From positions 25,751,001 through 25,815,000 of the forward strand of contig CM066984.1 of NCBI GenBank assembly GCA_033977485.1: 64,000 bases of DNA, given 5' to 3'. Positions 10,604 through 20,432 of this stretch are shown here, piece after piece. How positions within the stretch are numbered: the first letter of the stretch is position 1; each line of letters begins with the position of its first letter. A program made the position numbers and the translations under genes. Under the pieces are notes generated by a model. That model did no database searches. It was not told where the DNA came from and saw only the letters and a program-made list of their open reading frames with translations. Origin of the DNA: Hydrangea macrophylla (Eukaryota > Streptophyta > Magnoliopsida > Cornales > Hydrangeaceae).

Positions 10604-13600
10604 ATGACATACGAAGCGGATATGGAAGCCAGATTGGCCGCAATGCAAGCTGCCTTGGATCAGAACAGGGAGCAGAATCGAGAACAACTTGCCACTATGA
10701 TGAGAATGATTGAGCAGCTAACTAATCCACCACCACCACCTCCAGAGCATCATGAAGAAGAAGATTTTGGGGAGACAGTTCAACCAAAGGTTCAGCTAGA
10801 TCAGGAAATTCAGGACAAGTTGGCCAAGATCGACAAACTAGAGAGTGTGATCAGAAAGAGCAAAGGGGTGGATGAGTATTTGTTCGATGTTGAAGGGTTG
10901 TGTGACGCTCCAAAAACCAAACTCCCAGAGAAGTTTAAGATGCCGCATATTGAATTTTTCAATGGAACTGGAAATCCGAAGAGCTATCTGAGGCTTTATG
11001 TAGGAACTTTGCAGCCTATGGGCATTGAATCTGACCTCTTCGCTCTATTGTTTCCAAGAGTTTTGAGTGGAGCAGCACTTTCATGGTACTTGACGTTGGA
11101 ACCAGCCATAACCAGAGATTGGGAGGCATTGGCCAAAGCTTTCGTGGCTCAATATTCATATAACCAGTTGTTTGATGTAACTGCAAGAGATCTAGAAACC
11201 ACCCGACAAGAGTATAGGGAATCCTTCGCAGGTTTCCTTACTCGTTGGAGAGCTAAAGCTGCTCAAATGACTAGCAGGCCAGCGGAAAAAGATCAGGTCC
11301 GAATGATCATCAAGAATCTACAGCCCGAATACTTGGAAAGGCTAGAATTTCAGTCCATTGTGAGTTTTGAACAGCTGTTTGATGTGGGAACTTTGATAGA
11401 AGATGCCATTAGAGATGGAAAGATCAAGAAAGAAAACACGAGCAATCGATACAGAAAGACAGAAAGGCCAGTCTATCATCAGTCTGCTGACGTCAACACA
11501 CTATCTCCTCAGCCTTTTCAGAAAGAGCGTCGAAGTATGGCTAATGCAAGAGGAAGTCAAAATCAGAAACAGTCGAGAGAGAAAAGAGAATTTTCCGACT
11601 TGGGGATGCCACTAAGCACCGCACTTGAAAGAATGATAGAAAAAGGGTACTTGCAGAAATTGGAACCTAAACCAGAGCCAAATCCACTTCCACCGGGTTT
11701 CAAAACAGAGTTCTTTTGTGACTTTCATCAAGGTCGTGGACATAGCACAGATAGATGCTGGAGACTTCGCCATGAAATTGAAGACTTGATTGAAAAAGGG
11801 GTCATCTCCCCTCCTCCCTCTCAGCCAAATGTTCAGAAGAATCCTCTCCCTAATCATAAGGGGAACATGCCAAATGTTAACTTTGTAGAAGAAGGATCTC
11901 AGATTTATAACCCAAAGATCTACATCACATCCTCGAATCAACCAGCTATGGATGTTCAACTTCCGGAAGACGCTGCAATTTGCATCTTGAGGAATATGGA
12001 AGAGGAAGAATGGGTCGAAGAAGCACTGGCTTTTGAAGAAGAAATAGCCAACGGAAATCTTACGATTGAATGGTGGGATCCCAATGCCATCACCGACGAC
12101 TCGATCTGGTATGAGGAAGAAAAGCCCATAGAAGCAGTCACCGAGAAACAAAGCACTGAGCCGATAGAAGAATTGCTAAAGCCTGTCGAGAACCTTGAAA
12201 TCAAAGATGACGATCTTATTGCAATGATGGAAGAAGAAGAAGATTGGTGGTATGATGATGAGGATGATTCCGTTAATAATACCATAATCCCCGATGATTC
12301 TGTTTGGAAAATCACTGTTGGCACCGAAAAGTTAGCCAAAGAACTTGAGTCTATCTGGATCACCAATGAAGCAAACCACTTGACCCGTTCCGGACGTCAT
12401 TTCAAGCCTCATGAGTTAGAAAATCGTAATGAGAAAGAAGTCGTCAAAACAAAAGAGGCTGGTAAAGGAGCCGTGAGCGAAGAAGAAGATGAAATCTTAA
12501 AGCAATTGAAGAAAACACAAGCTTGGATCTCAGTATGGGGATTACTTATGACCTCTCACAAACACAGGCAGGCCATGCTCGATACTCTCAATCGTTTGGA
12601 TGTTTCTGTCAATACTACTCCCGAAGATCTAGTAAACATGATCTCTTCAAAGCCTTGTAAGCCTGTAATCACATTCACAGATGAAGATTTACCGCCGGAA
12701 GGGGCACACCACAACAGAGCTCTCTACATCACTGTACATTGCCTGGGGAATAGAGTACCGGTCTGCTTGGTAGATAATGGGTCAGCCTTGAATGTATGTC
12801 CTCTCCAAACAGCTCTCAGAATGGGGTTGTCTATTTCAGAACTCTTGCCATCAACACAAACTGTGAGGGCCTATGATAACACCAAAAGGGCCATTGTGGG
12901 AATGATTAAGTTGAAAATTGAAGTCGGGCCATTAAACAAAGAAGCTGATTTCCAAGTGATTGATATTCCGGCTAGCTTTAATCTGCTATTGGGACGTCCG
13001 TGGTTACATGTGAATGATGCAGTCGCCTCCACTCTCCACCAGAAAGTCAAGTTCATCTGGAAAGAGGATGTGGTAACAATCTTTGGGGATAGCTGGATCA
13101 AAGAAGAAGGGACAAGCCATGGTCCTGTGCTAGAAGTCCAAACACCGGAAGAAGAAAATGAATTAGGAGGATTCAACTTTGTGGGAATGATAAATGAAGG
13201 AGCTAAGAAAAAGAAATCCGTTTGGGATCGACTCAGCTATGAGAAGAAACTTCCTGATGCATCTGTCTGGGGCGAAGAAATCACTCCGATCAAGAAAAAG
13301 AAGCCGTTCATCACCGGACGCGAATATAGAAAGATGTTCGAGAAGGGAAACCCGGTTGCCAAAGATCTACAAGAAGAAGTGGGACAGAATTGGATCCCTG
13401 AAGTCATGCCATTGTACTTTGACCAGTATGCCAATCCTAAAGTGGCTCATATGGTACGGAAGATGAACTATTTTCCTGGAATGGGACTAGGTCGTCGTCA
13501 ACAAGGAATAACTGAACCACCGAACTTCCACGAACAGAAAGATAAATCTGGGCTTGGGTATCAATTGACTGAAGAAGATAAAAAGAAGATGACAAAAGGA

Positions 13601-16600
13601 AAAGGGCCGATGGTTGTTTCTGGGCCAAGAATCCTGAATGGATACTTCGTGAAAGAAGGCGATGACTTTCCCTTCTGTGGGTTCCCTGAACCATGGTATG
13701 ATCCGGCTACCAAGAACATTAAGCCTGGATTTGAGATTTTCTTCAAACATGAGTTCTCCGACTATGAGGATCCGTTCTTGTATACTCCGCCTATCAAGAA
13801 AGAAAGGAAGGACTGGGCTGAGCTGATGACAAGTGATGATTTGAACATGCTAATGGATGAAGAGCTGAACATGCTGATGGATGCCGAAGAAGCACTGGGA
13901 AATGTGAAAGAAATCAAGCCAATAGAGGGAGCTCTGAACAATTGGGTGATAGAATCGGAAGTCAACAAATCCCCTCCCCCATTTCCCCGGAAGTCTGTAA
14001 AGGCCAATATGAGCCATGATGTTGAGTCTGCTTTTGCTTTTGATGTACCCAAAAATGTTAATGAAATGAACGAGGATTTTGCTTACTCTTCTGTGTCTGA
14101 TGATCTTGATTTTGAAATTTCTGAGGATTTGCAAAGATTAATTGAAAATGAAAATGAATCTGCATGCAAGATTATTGAAGAAACTTTGCTAATAAACTTG
14201 GATAATGAAGATAATCCACAAAATGTTCATATTGGCACCACGCTCACTTCACAAGAAAGCAATGAACTAATCAACTTATTAAAAGAATTTAAAGATGTTT
14301 TCGCTTGGTCCTACCAAGATATGCCAGGCATCGATCCAGAGATTGTCCAACACCACATCCCTCTCTTTCCAAATTCAAAACCTGTTAAGCAAAAGTTGAG
14401 ACGCATGAGACCCGAATGGACTTTGAAGATCAAAGAAGAAGTTGAGAAACAATTGAAAGCTGGATTCCTGATGGTAACCCAATATCCGGAATGGATAGCC
14501 AATATAGTTCCTGTGCCAAAGAAGGATGGAAGGATCCGTGTATGTGTTGACTTCAGAGATCTAAACAAGGCTAGTCCTAAGGATGATTTTCCGCTTCCAC
14601 ACATAGATGTTCTGGTAGATAGCACCGCGGGGCATGAGTTGTTATCATTCATGGATGGTTTCTCAGGGTACAATCAGATTTTAATGGCACCCGAAGACAG
14701 AGAAAAGACTACATTCACAACTCACTGGGGGACGTATTGCTACCGAGTAATGCCATTTGGGTTAAAGAATGCCGGAGCGACCTATCAGAGAGCTGCTACT
14801 ACTTTGTTACATGACATGAACCATAAAGAGGTAGAAGTTTATGTGGATGATATGATTGTTAAGTCCAAAGAAAGAAGTGGGCATTTAACAGCACTCGCCA
14901 AGTTCTTTGAAAGATTAAGGAAATACAGAATGAGATTGAATCCACAGAAGTGTACTTTTGGAGTTACCACCGGAAAGCTGCTGGGATTTCTCATCACACA
15001 GAGAGGAATTGAGGTTGACCCCACAAAGATCAAGGCTATTATGGATATGCCGCCTCCGACAAATGAAAAGGAAGTAAGAGGATTTCTGGGAAGAATCCAA
15101 TTCATCAGCCGCTTCATATCTAAGCTCACTGCTACTTGCGATCCGCTTTTCAGCTTGTTGAGAAAAGGGAAGAAATTCGAATGGGACAATCAATGTCAAG
15201 AAGCTTTTGACAAGATCAAGGCTTATTTATCAAACCCACCGGTTCTTTCACCCCCGAAATCAGGGAAGCCTTTGCTGTTGTACTTATCCGTGTCAGAGAA
15301 TGCTATGGGATGCATGTTAGCCCAAGAAGGAGATGAAGGGCGTACAGAGAAAGCCATTTACTACTTAAGTAAAAGGATGACTGGATACGAATTGAAGTAT
15401 TCTCCGTTAGAAAAGACATGTTGGGCTTTGGTTTGGGCCACTCGTCGTCTGAGGCATTATATGTTGGCCTTCCCTGTTGTTTTAATCTCCCGAATGGATC
15501 CTTTGAAGTACCTATTTGAAAAACCAGCATTGACCGGAAGAATCTCCCGATGGACATTGATGCTATCTGAGTTTGACTTGATACATGCTACGAGTAAATC
15601 TGTTAAAGGAAGGGCTGTCGCAGAACATTTAGCAGAACATCCGATAAATCTGGAAAACGAAGGAGAGTTCATGTTCCCTGACGAAGGATTGATGGAATTA
15701 AAAGAAGATGTGTGGAAAATGTATTTTGATGAAGCTGCAAACCAGAAAGGATATGGAGTGGGGATCATCCTTGTATCCCCTGAAGGAGCACATACCCCGT
15801 TCTCTATTAAGCTGAAGTACACTTCCACCAACAACACTGCTGAGTATGAAGCTTGTATCTTGGGGCTAGAAGCCGCATTGACTTTGGAGGTAAGGAAACT
15901 TGATGTATTCGGGGATTCCAATTTGATCATATCCCAAGTTCGAGGAGATTGGAAAGTCAAGGAAGAGAAGTTAAAACCCTATCATGAGTATCTTGATTCT
16001 TTACGAACTCGTTTCTTGCATATCACGTTCTTCTACCTGCCTCGAGAAGAAAATCAGCTAGCAGACTCTTTGGCTACTTTAGCGTCAATGATTGAGATTC
16101 CTGTGGGGATAAAGCTAACTCCTTTGATGATTGAACAAAGGGAAAAGCCGTCTTATGAGATGATTGGGGAAATAGAAGAAGCAGAAGAACTTCCGTGGTA
16201 CACCGACGTGTGGAACTTCATTGAAAATGGGGAATATCCGGAAAGCGCCTCCGAGAAAGACAAGAGAGCCATAAGAAGATTCTCGGCTCAGTTCATGATT
16301 TGTGGTGGAAGTCTATTGAAGAGATCTTACAATGGATTCAACTTGACATGTCTATATGGAAACAGTGCGAGAAAGATGATGGAGCAAATTCACGAAGGGG
16401 TGTGTGGTCCTCATATGAGTGGACACATGTTAGCTAAGAAGATCATCCGACAAGGATATTATTGGACTACTATGGACAAGGACTGCTATGAATATGTCAG
16501 AAAATGTCACAAATGTCAGATCCATGCCAATATGAAGCATGTGCCGCCGTCACTGCTATACAACATGACTACCCCTTGGCCATTCTCAGTTTGGGGAATA

Positions 16601-17440
16601 GATGTTATTGGAGAAGTAACCCCGAAGGCGTCTAATGGGCATCAATACATCCTGGTAGCAATTGATTATTCCACAAAATGGGTGGAAGCAGAGTCTTATG
16701 CGACATTGAAGGCTAAAGATGTGGCCAGATTTATCAGAAGAAATATAATCTGCCGATACGGGGTCCCTCATGAGTTGATATCCGATCATGGCAGTCACTT
16801 CCAGAAAGAGGTTTTGGATCTACTAGAAGAATACAAGATCATGCACCACATGTCAGCGCCGTATAGGCCACAAACAAATGGGGCAGTTGAAGCAGCTAAT
16901 AAGAATTTGAAGACGATCCTAAGAAAGATGACTGATACATACCGAGATTGGCATGAGAAGTTACCGTATGCACTGTGGGGATACAGAACATCTATCCGAA
17001 CATCTACAGGAGCCACTCCTTATTCATTGGCTTACGGAATGGAAGCAGTACTCCCAGTTGAAATAGAACTACCATCTTTGAGAGTTGTGGCAGAATCCGA
17101 GATTCCAGAATTTGATTGGCTAAGAGATAGATATGAGGAGCTAATGTTACTTGATGAGAAAAGGTTGGCCGCAATTGATCATGTGCATGTGTATCAGAGA
17201 AGAATAGCTCGAGCATTCAACAAGAAGGTCCGTCCAAGAAAACTTGAGGAAGGTGACCTTGTGCTTAAAGCCTTAAAAGCACCCGTTTTCGATCCTAGAG
17301 GGAAATTCAAGCCAAATTGGGTTGGCCCATACGTCATCAAGAAGCTTCTCTCTGGAGGAGCGACATACCTGATGGATCTAGATGGAGTTGAGTTCAATCA
17401 GCCAATCAACATTGACCGTCTCAAGAGATACTATGCTTAA
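10604..17440 (+). CDS. gag-pol: gag-pol polyprotein of Tat/Ogre-like element A, intact
   Basis: Single uninterrupted frame of 2278 codons; the first in-frame ATG is at 10604 (MTYEADME), since the frame opens after a TAA at 10490 and no earlier ATG exists. Gag has a coiled-coil-like start, a retrotransposon gag core and a zinc-knuckle variant C-X2-H-X4-H-X4-C from Cys372. Protease has LVDNGSALNV (Asp724). A Gly-rich, G-patch-like segment (GMGLG...GLGY) lies near residue 959. RT has YVDD at 1413-1416. The following gypsy-type RNase H has lost its catalytic positions (LYLSVSE in place of TDAS), but a second, archaeal-type RNase H retains Asp1709, Glu1747, Asp1771 and Asp1821. Integrase has an HX3H (1937, 1941) and CX2C (1968, 1971) finger and the triad Asp2000, Asp2061, Glu2096. 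Gag and pol are fused without frameshift or stop, so cleavage by the protease must separate them. It would form particles and carry out reverse transcription and integration. Confidence 0.96.
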   Translation: MTYEADMEARLAAMQAALDQNREQNREQLATMMRMIEQLTNPPPPPPEHHEEEDFGETVQPKVQLDQEIQDKLAKIDKLESVIRKSKGVDEYLFDVEGLCDAPKTKLPEKFKMPHIEFFNGTGNPKSYLRLYVGTLQPMGIESDLFALLFPRVLSGAALSWYLTLEPAITRDWEALAKAFVAQYSYNQLFDVTARDLETTRQEYRESFAGFLTRWRAKAAQMTSRPAEKDQVRMIIKNLQPEYLERLEFQSIVSFEQLFDVGTLIEDAIRDGKIKKENTSNRYRKTERPVYHQSADVNTLSPQPFQKERRSMANARGSQNQKQSREKREFSDLGMPLSTALERMIEKGYLQKLEPKPEPNPLPPGFKTEFFCDFHQGRGHSTDRCWRLRHEIEDLIEKGVISPPPSQPNVQKNPLPNHKGNMPNVNFVEEGSQIYNPKIYITSSNQPAMDVQLPEDAAICILRNMEEEEWVEEALAFEEEIANGNLTIEWWDPNAITDDSIWYEEEKPIEAVTEKQSTEPIEELLKPVENLEIKDDDLIAMMEEEEDWWYDDEDDSVNNTIIPDDSVWKITVGTEKLAKELESIWITNEANHLTRSGRHFKPHELENRNEKEVVKTKEAGKGAVSEEEDEILKQLKKTQAWISVWGLLMTSHKHRQAMLDTLNRLDVSVNTTPEDLVNMISSKPCKPVITFTDEDLPPEGAHHNRALYITVHCLGNRVPVCLVDNGSALNVCPLQTALRMGLSISELLPSTQTVRAYDNTKRAIVGMIKLKIEVGPLNKEADFQVIDIPASFNLLLGRPWLHVNDAVASTLHQKVKFIWKEDVVTIFGDSWIKEEGTSHGPVLEVQTPEEENELGGFNFVGMINEGAKKKKSVWDRLSYEKKLPDASVWGEEITPIKKKKPFITGREYRKMFEKGNPVAKDLQEEVGQNWIPEVMPLYFDQYANPKVAHMVRKMNYFPGMGLGRRQQGITEPPNFHEQKDKSGLGYQLTEEDKKKMTKGKGPMVVSGPRILNGYFVKEGDDFPFCGFPEPWYDPATKNIKPGFEIFFKHEFSDYEDPFLYTPPIKKERKDWAELMTSDDLNMLMDEELNMLMDAEEALGNVKEIKPIEGALNNWVIESEVNKSPPPFPRKSVKANMSHDVESAFAFDVPKNVNEMNEDFAYSSVSDDLDFEISEDLQRLIENENESACKIIEETLLINLDNEDNPQNVHIGTTLTSQESNELINLLKEFKDVFAWSYQDMPGIDPEIVQHHIPLFPNSKPVKQKLRRMRPEWTLKIKEEVEKQLKAGFLMVTQYPEWIANIVPVPKKDGRIRVCVDFRDLNKASPKDDFPLPHIDVLVDSTAGHELLSFMDGFSGYNQILMAPEDREKTTFTTHWGTYCYRVMPFGLKNAGATYQRAATTLLHDMNHKEVEVYVDDMIVKSKERSGHLTALAKFFERLRKYRMRLNPQKCTFGVTTGKLLGFLITQRGIEVDPTKIKAIMDMPPPTNEKEVRGFLGRIQFISRFISKLTATCDPLFSLLRKGKKFEWDNQCQEAFDKIKAYLSNPPVLSPPKSGKPLLLYLSVSENAMGCMLAQEGDEGRTEKAIYYLSKRMTGYELKYSPLEKTCWALVWATRRLRHYMLAFPVVLISRMDPLKYLFEKPALTGRISRWTLMLSEFDLIHATSKSVKGRAVAEHLAEHPINLENEGEFMFPDEGLMELKEDVWKMYFDEAANQKGYGVGIILVSPEGAHTPFSIKLKYTSTNNTAEYEACILGLEAALTLEVRKLDVFGDSNLIISQVRGDWKVKEEKLKPYHEYLDSLRTRFLHITFFYLPREENQLADSLATLASMIEIPVGIKLTPLMIEQREKPSYEMIGEIEEAEELPWYTDVWNFIENGEYPESASEKDKRAIRRFSAQFMICGGSLLKRSYNGFNLTCLYGNSARKMMEQIHEGVCGPHMSGHMLAKKIIRQGYYWTTMDKDCYEYVRKCHKCQIHANMKHVPPSLLYNMTTPWPFSVWGIDVIGEVTPKASNGHQYILVAIDYSTKWVEAESYATLKAKDVARFIRRNIICRYGVPHELISDHGSHFQKEVLDLLEEYKIMHHMSAPYRPQTNGAVEAANKNLKTILRKMTDTYRDWHEKLPYALWGYRTSIRTSTGATPYSLAYGMEAVLPVEIELPSLRVVAESEIPEFDWLRDRYEELMLLDEKRLAAIDHVHVYQRRIARAFNKKVRPRKLEEGDLVLKALKAPVFDPRGKFKPNWVGPYVIKKLLSGGATYLMDLDGVEFNQPINIDRLKRYYA

Positions 17441-17491
17441 AAGCCTTTTCTTTCAAAACCTGTTCTTTCAAAACCTCCAGCATTCGAGGAA

Positions 17492-17527
17492 CTACACTTG
17501 ACCTGATTCCCACTTGGGGATATGTAG
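17492..17527 (+). other. Conserved two-stem hairpin, copy A1 (52 nt after pol stop)
   Basis: Outer stem CTACA (17492-17496) with TGTAG (17523-17527); inner stem ATTCCC (17506-17511) with GGGGAT (17516-17521), loop ACTT; a 9-nt bulge on the 5' side and one A on the 3' side. One of six copies in A and B of nearly constant 36-nt length. Outer-stem changes are compensatory between copies. Confidence 0.7.
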
Positions 17528-17595
17528 GCAACCTGCTCGGTTCGGTCACTGCTCCTGAAACCCTCAACCATACTTTCTTTCAAGACCTGGCCGAA

Positions 17596-17631
17596 CTACT
17601 TTGGATCTGATTCCCACTTGGGGATAAGTAG
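17596..17631 (+). other. Conserved two-stem hairpin, copy A2
   Basis: Outer stem CTACT (17596-17600) with AGTAG (17627-17631), inner stem ATTCCC (17610-17615) with GGGGAT (17620-17625), loop ACTT. The closing pair is T-A here, against A-T in A1 and G-C in A3 and B1. Confidence 0.7.
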
Positions 17632-17671
17632 GCGAGCTTTCCTGGCTCTCGATCCCTGAACCTTGCAAACT

Positions 17672-17790
17672 AGGGGCAAACTTTCAAGTTTGCCCAAAGC
17701 CTCAAGATATCACTGCCACACTAGGGGCAAACTGCGTTTGCCCAAACTTCCATTTATCTCTATCAACTAGGGGCAAACTGTCGTTTGCCC
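17672..17790 (+). repeat. Three PPT-like inverted repeats after pol
   Basis: AGGGGCAAAC, the last ten bases of the element's polypurine tract, recurs three times, each followed by its inverse: GGGCAAACTT/AAGTTTGCCC (17674-17695, loop TC), GGGCAAAC/GTTTGCCC (17725-17743) and GGGCAAAC/GTTTGCCC (17771-17790). Two copies extend to AGGGGCAAACTG, which includes the first two bases of the LTR. B has degenerate copies at 51197-51270. They may be secondary plus-strand primer sites or simply hairpins. Confidence 0.6.
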
Positions 17791-18304
17791 ATACCTCGCT
17801 ACCTGTCCTCTCTGGATCACTTGGCTATCAGAATTAAAGCACCTAAGTGAAAAATCTGGTAATTCTTGATATTAAGTTGAAAAGTTTTTTAGCAATCTAA
17901 AGATGTGAATCTAATGTCAAGACTGAAACATTATGTGGAAAATTTTCAAAAGCTTCAAGATTACATGCAAAGCCAACACAATATCCTGCTACAAGATAAA
18001 ATCTCATTTTCAAAACATGCAAATCCTTAGAAAATTCAAATATCCAAGTCAAAAGACATTGTCGAGAAAGAGGAATCGTCAGAAATTTCCTTTCCCTGTA
18101 AAATCGAGTCCTGTGTGTCAGTGTGCAAAGTGTCAATCAAATCAGTCTCGTGACAAGGGATGCAAAGCGAAACAGAAGGATAGCATAAAGCAGCATCAAG
18201 CAAAGTCAAGAGTACAAGCCCATTAAGACAGAATACATCAACATCAGTCTCAGCACAGAAAGCAAGAAAAACAGAAAGATAGTCATGGGTGCATATGATC
18301 ATCA

Positions 18305-20432
18305 TCAGCGACGACGAGTAGCCCGTGGGTACCGAGCAGGCATATCTGAGGCCGTAGAGCTATCATCATCTTCAATTTGGCGCCTTCGCCTAGACCCACC
18401 AGCCCCACCAGAAGGGCCTGCATTCATCCGCTCCAACTGTGATTGAAGCTGCCTAACTTGAGCCACCTGTGGAAGAAAAGAATCAGTATAGGGGTTTGAA
18501 AAAGCAATGAGATAAGAAGAAAAGGTCAAGAAATTTACCAGGGCCGCATCACGGTCTATGTAAGTCTGGCACATGCCATCCCACTGCAAAGAGAAGAAAG
18601 ATATGGTCAGAAAGATCAGAAGAATCAGAGGTAATGAGTTCAGAAATTACTTACATGTCCCTCACGAGCAAGGCTCCAAGCCCTCAGATTCTGTGCATAA
18701 GCTCGCTCTTCATTGAAAACGGCTCGGGGAACGGACTCATGTTGTTCTGAAACTAGCTGAGGCTCTACAAGATCACGGGGGATCTCTACAGAAGATATAA
18801 CTCCGCGCAGCATGGTCGAGGCTCGCCAATCACAAGGAGGAATGAGAGGTAGAGGTCGACCAGGGCCATCCACAAAAGAACTCCCCTGCAAATGATGATG
18901 AGAAATAAGATAAAGCAAGCATTCGATCAGAAATGAAGAAGTCGTGAAATACCTGCGGGTCATCCGAGAGCGGGAAATTAGGCATCAGATGAGTAACCCT
19001 GAAGACGTCATAGTTCTCCTCAAACGGAGTAAAAGAGGCTGAAAGAATTCCGTTCAAAGCATTAATAAGATCTTCATCTTCCAAATTCTGCGCCGACCTC
19101 ATACAAGAAGGCGGATCCTGTGGCACTAAGAGACGATCCTCCAAATCAGTCTGAGGAGCTACTCTCTCTCCAAGATACCACTCAAGAACAGAGGGACCCT
19201 CAAGAAGAATCCTCTCTCCAGTCATCTGTCTAGCTAAGCCAATCTCAGTCACATCTCCATTTGTCACCCAAGGATGCCAGTTAACTTGGGTGAATCTGAG
19301 ACGGGTAAGAAAATCCCGGCAAGAAATAACATTATGAGCATCATTCTTGGTACCTACGGCTTGGCGACGCCACTTCAGAGCCCGTGGAAAAATATGAATC
19401 TCTTCCTCCCGGAATGATGGAGCCGTCATGGAGAAATACTCAAAGGCCCACACCTACAAGAGAAAATAAAGCAGTGGTCAAAATAGCAGAACATCAAATG
19501 ATAAAAACTGGAAATGAAAATATTTTCAGTACCTCCCAAGCTCTCCAGAATCCGCCGAATCCAGGGGATTTGCCTCGAGAATGCTCCCCCATATGACTAT
19601 ACAGAATGGCTAAACCAGCAGAGCCCCAATCAAAATCTGCAATCTCCTCAAGATTTCGAAGACTATCAAGCATATTCAATGTAATCCGCTCAGCTCGAGT
19701 AGAAAGAAGAGAGCAACCAAGCAAATACAAGATGAAAGCACGGGTAAGCTGCATATCGGTAAATTGAGCCGCTCTTTCAGAAGGCCTGAAGTTGTTGATG
19801 AACCATGTGATGCGTACGCTCGATCCATGAAGATCTCTCTTGGATGGGATGATGCCTAGGAGACGCTCAATGATAGTAGGATGTCTATGGATGTTCTTTG
19901 CAAAGGCAAGACGATGCCCGCCAAATGAGATGCCGGTTATCATTGCAAAATCAAGAGGGGTCATGGTTATCTCCCCAAAAGGCATGTGAAAAGTATTTGT
20001 GGAATCCCACCACCTTTCAGCAAGAGCTTGAATCATGGCCAAATCATTAGTCGATCTCTCCAATAAGGTTACAAACGACCCAAAGCCCGCTTGCTTGATA
20101 TTGGCTACTACTTGGGGACGCGACTCCGACAATTCATTAAACCATTCAAGGCATTTTCCATGGCTACCATGACCTCTAAGATGACCAACCACATTCTAAA
20201 AAGAAAAAGGATGATTTCTAAGGCATCGCAAGAATAAAGAGACACGTATGAAGATGTGAAACAAAGGAGTAATTAAAGAATGGGTTACCTCTTGACGAAA
20301 GGCCCTCCTAGAGATATGATTTAGTGGATTTTTCATGGTTGCATACTCCATGGTTTGAGTTGATGAAGCTCCACTAGCTTGAAATTGGCTTCTACGTGTT
20401 CTAGAACTTTCACCTTGTCCATGGGAACTCAT
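18305..20432 (-). CDS. Antisense plant mobile domain (PMD) protein, six exons, intact
   Basis: Minus-strand gene of 581 codons inside element A. Exons: 20432-20289, 20195-19533, 19453-18953, 18885-18655, 18583-18539, 18466-18305. Introns are 93, 79, 67, 71 and 72 bp, every one GT...AG, every junction phase 0, with no internal stop. Exon 1 is short and Ser/Arg/Gln-rich (MSSHGQGESSRTRR) and ends RAFRQE. Exon 2 carries the PMD core: ERWWDSTNTFHMPFGEIT, PLDFAMITGISFGG and YLLGCSLLST. Exon 3 continues it (WYLGERV). Exon 6 has a coiled-coil-like QLQSQLERM and a basic C-terminus (RRRRQ, ATRRR). PMD proteins are a plant family shared by genes (MAIN/MAIL type, implicated in silencing and genome maintenance) and transposons. 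The role in this element is unknown; an anti-silencing or regulatory factor is an inference. It is tail-to-tail with gag-pol. Introns can persist because genomic RNA is the opposite strand. Confidence 0.88.

Noticed and set aside
12871..16798. Numerous minus-strand frames of 60-180 codons inside gag-pol of A
   Set aside because: Shadows of the strongly constrained plus-strand coding frame; no splice signals or motifs as in the real antisense genes.
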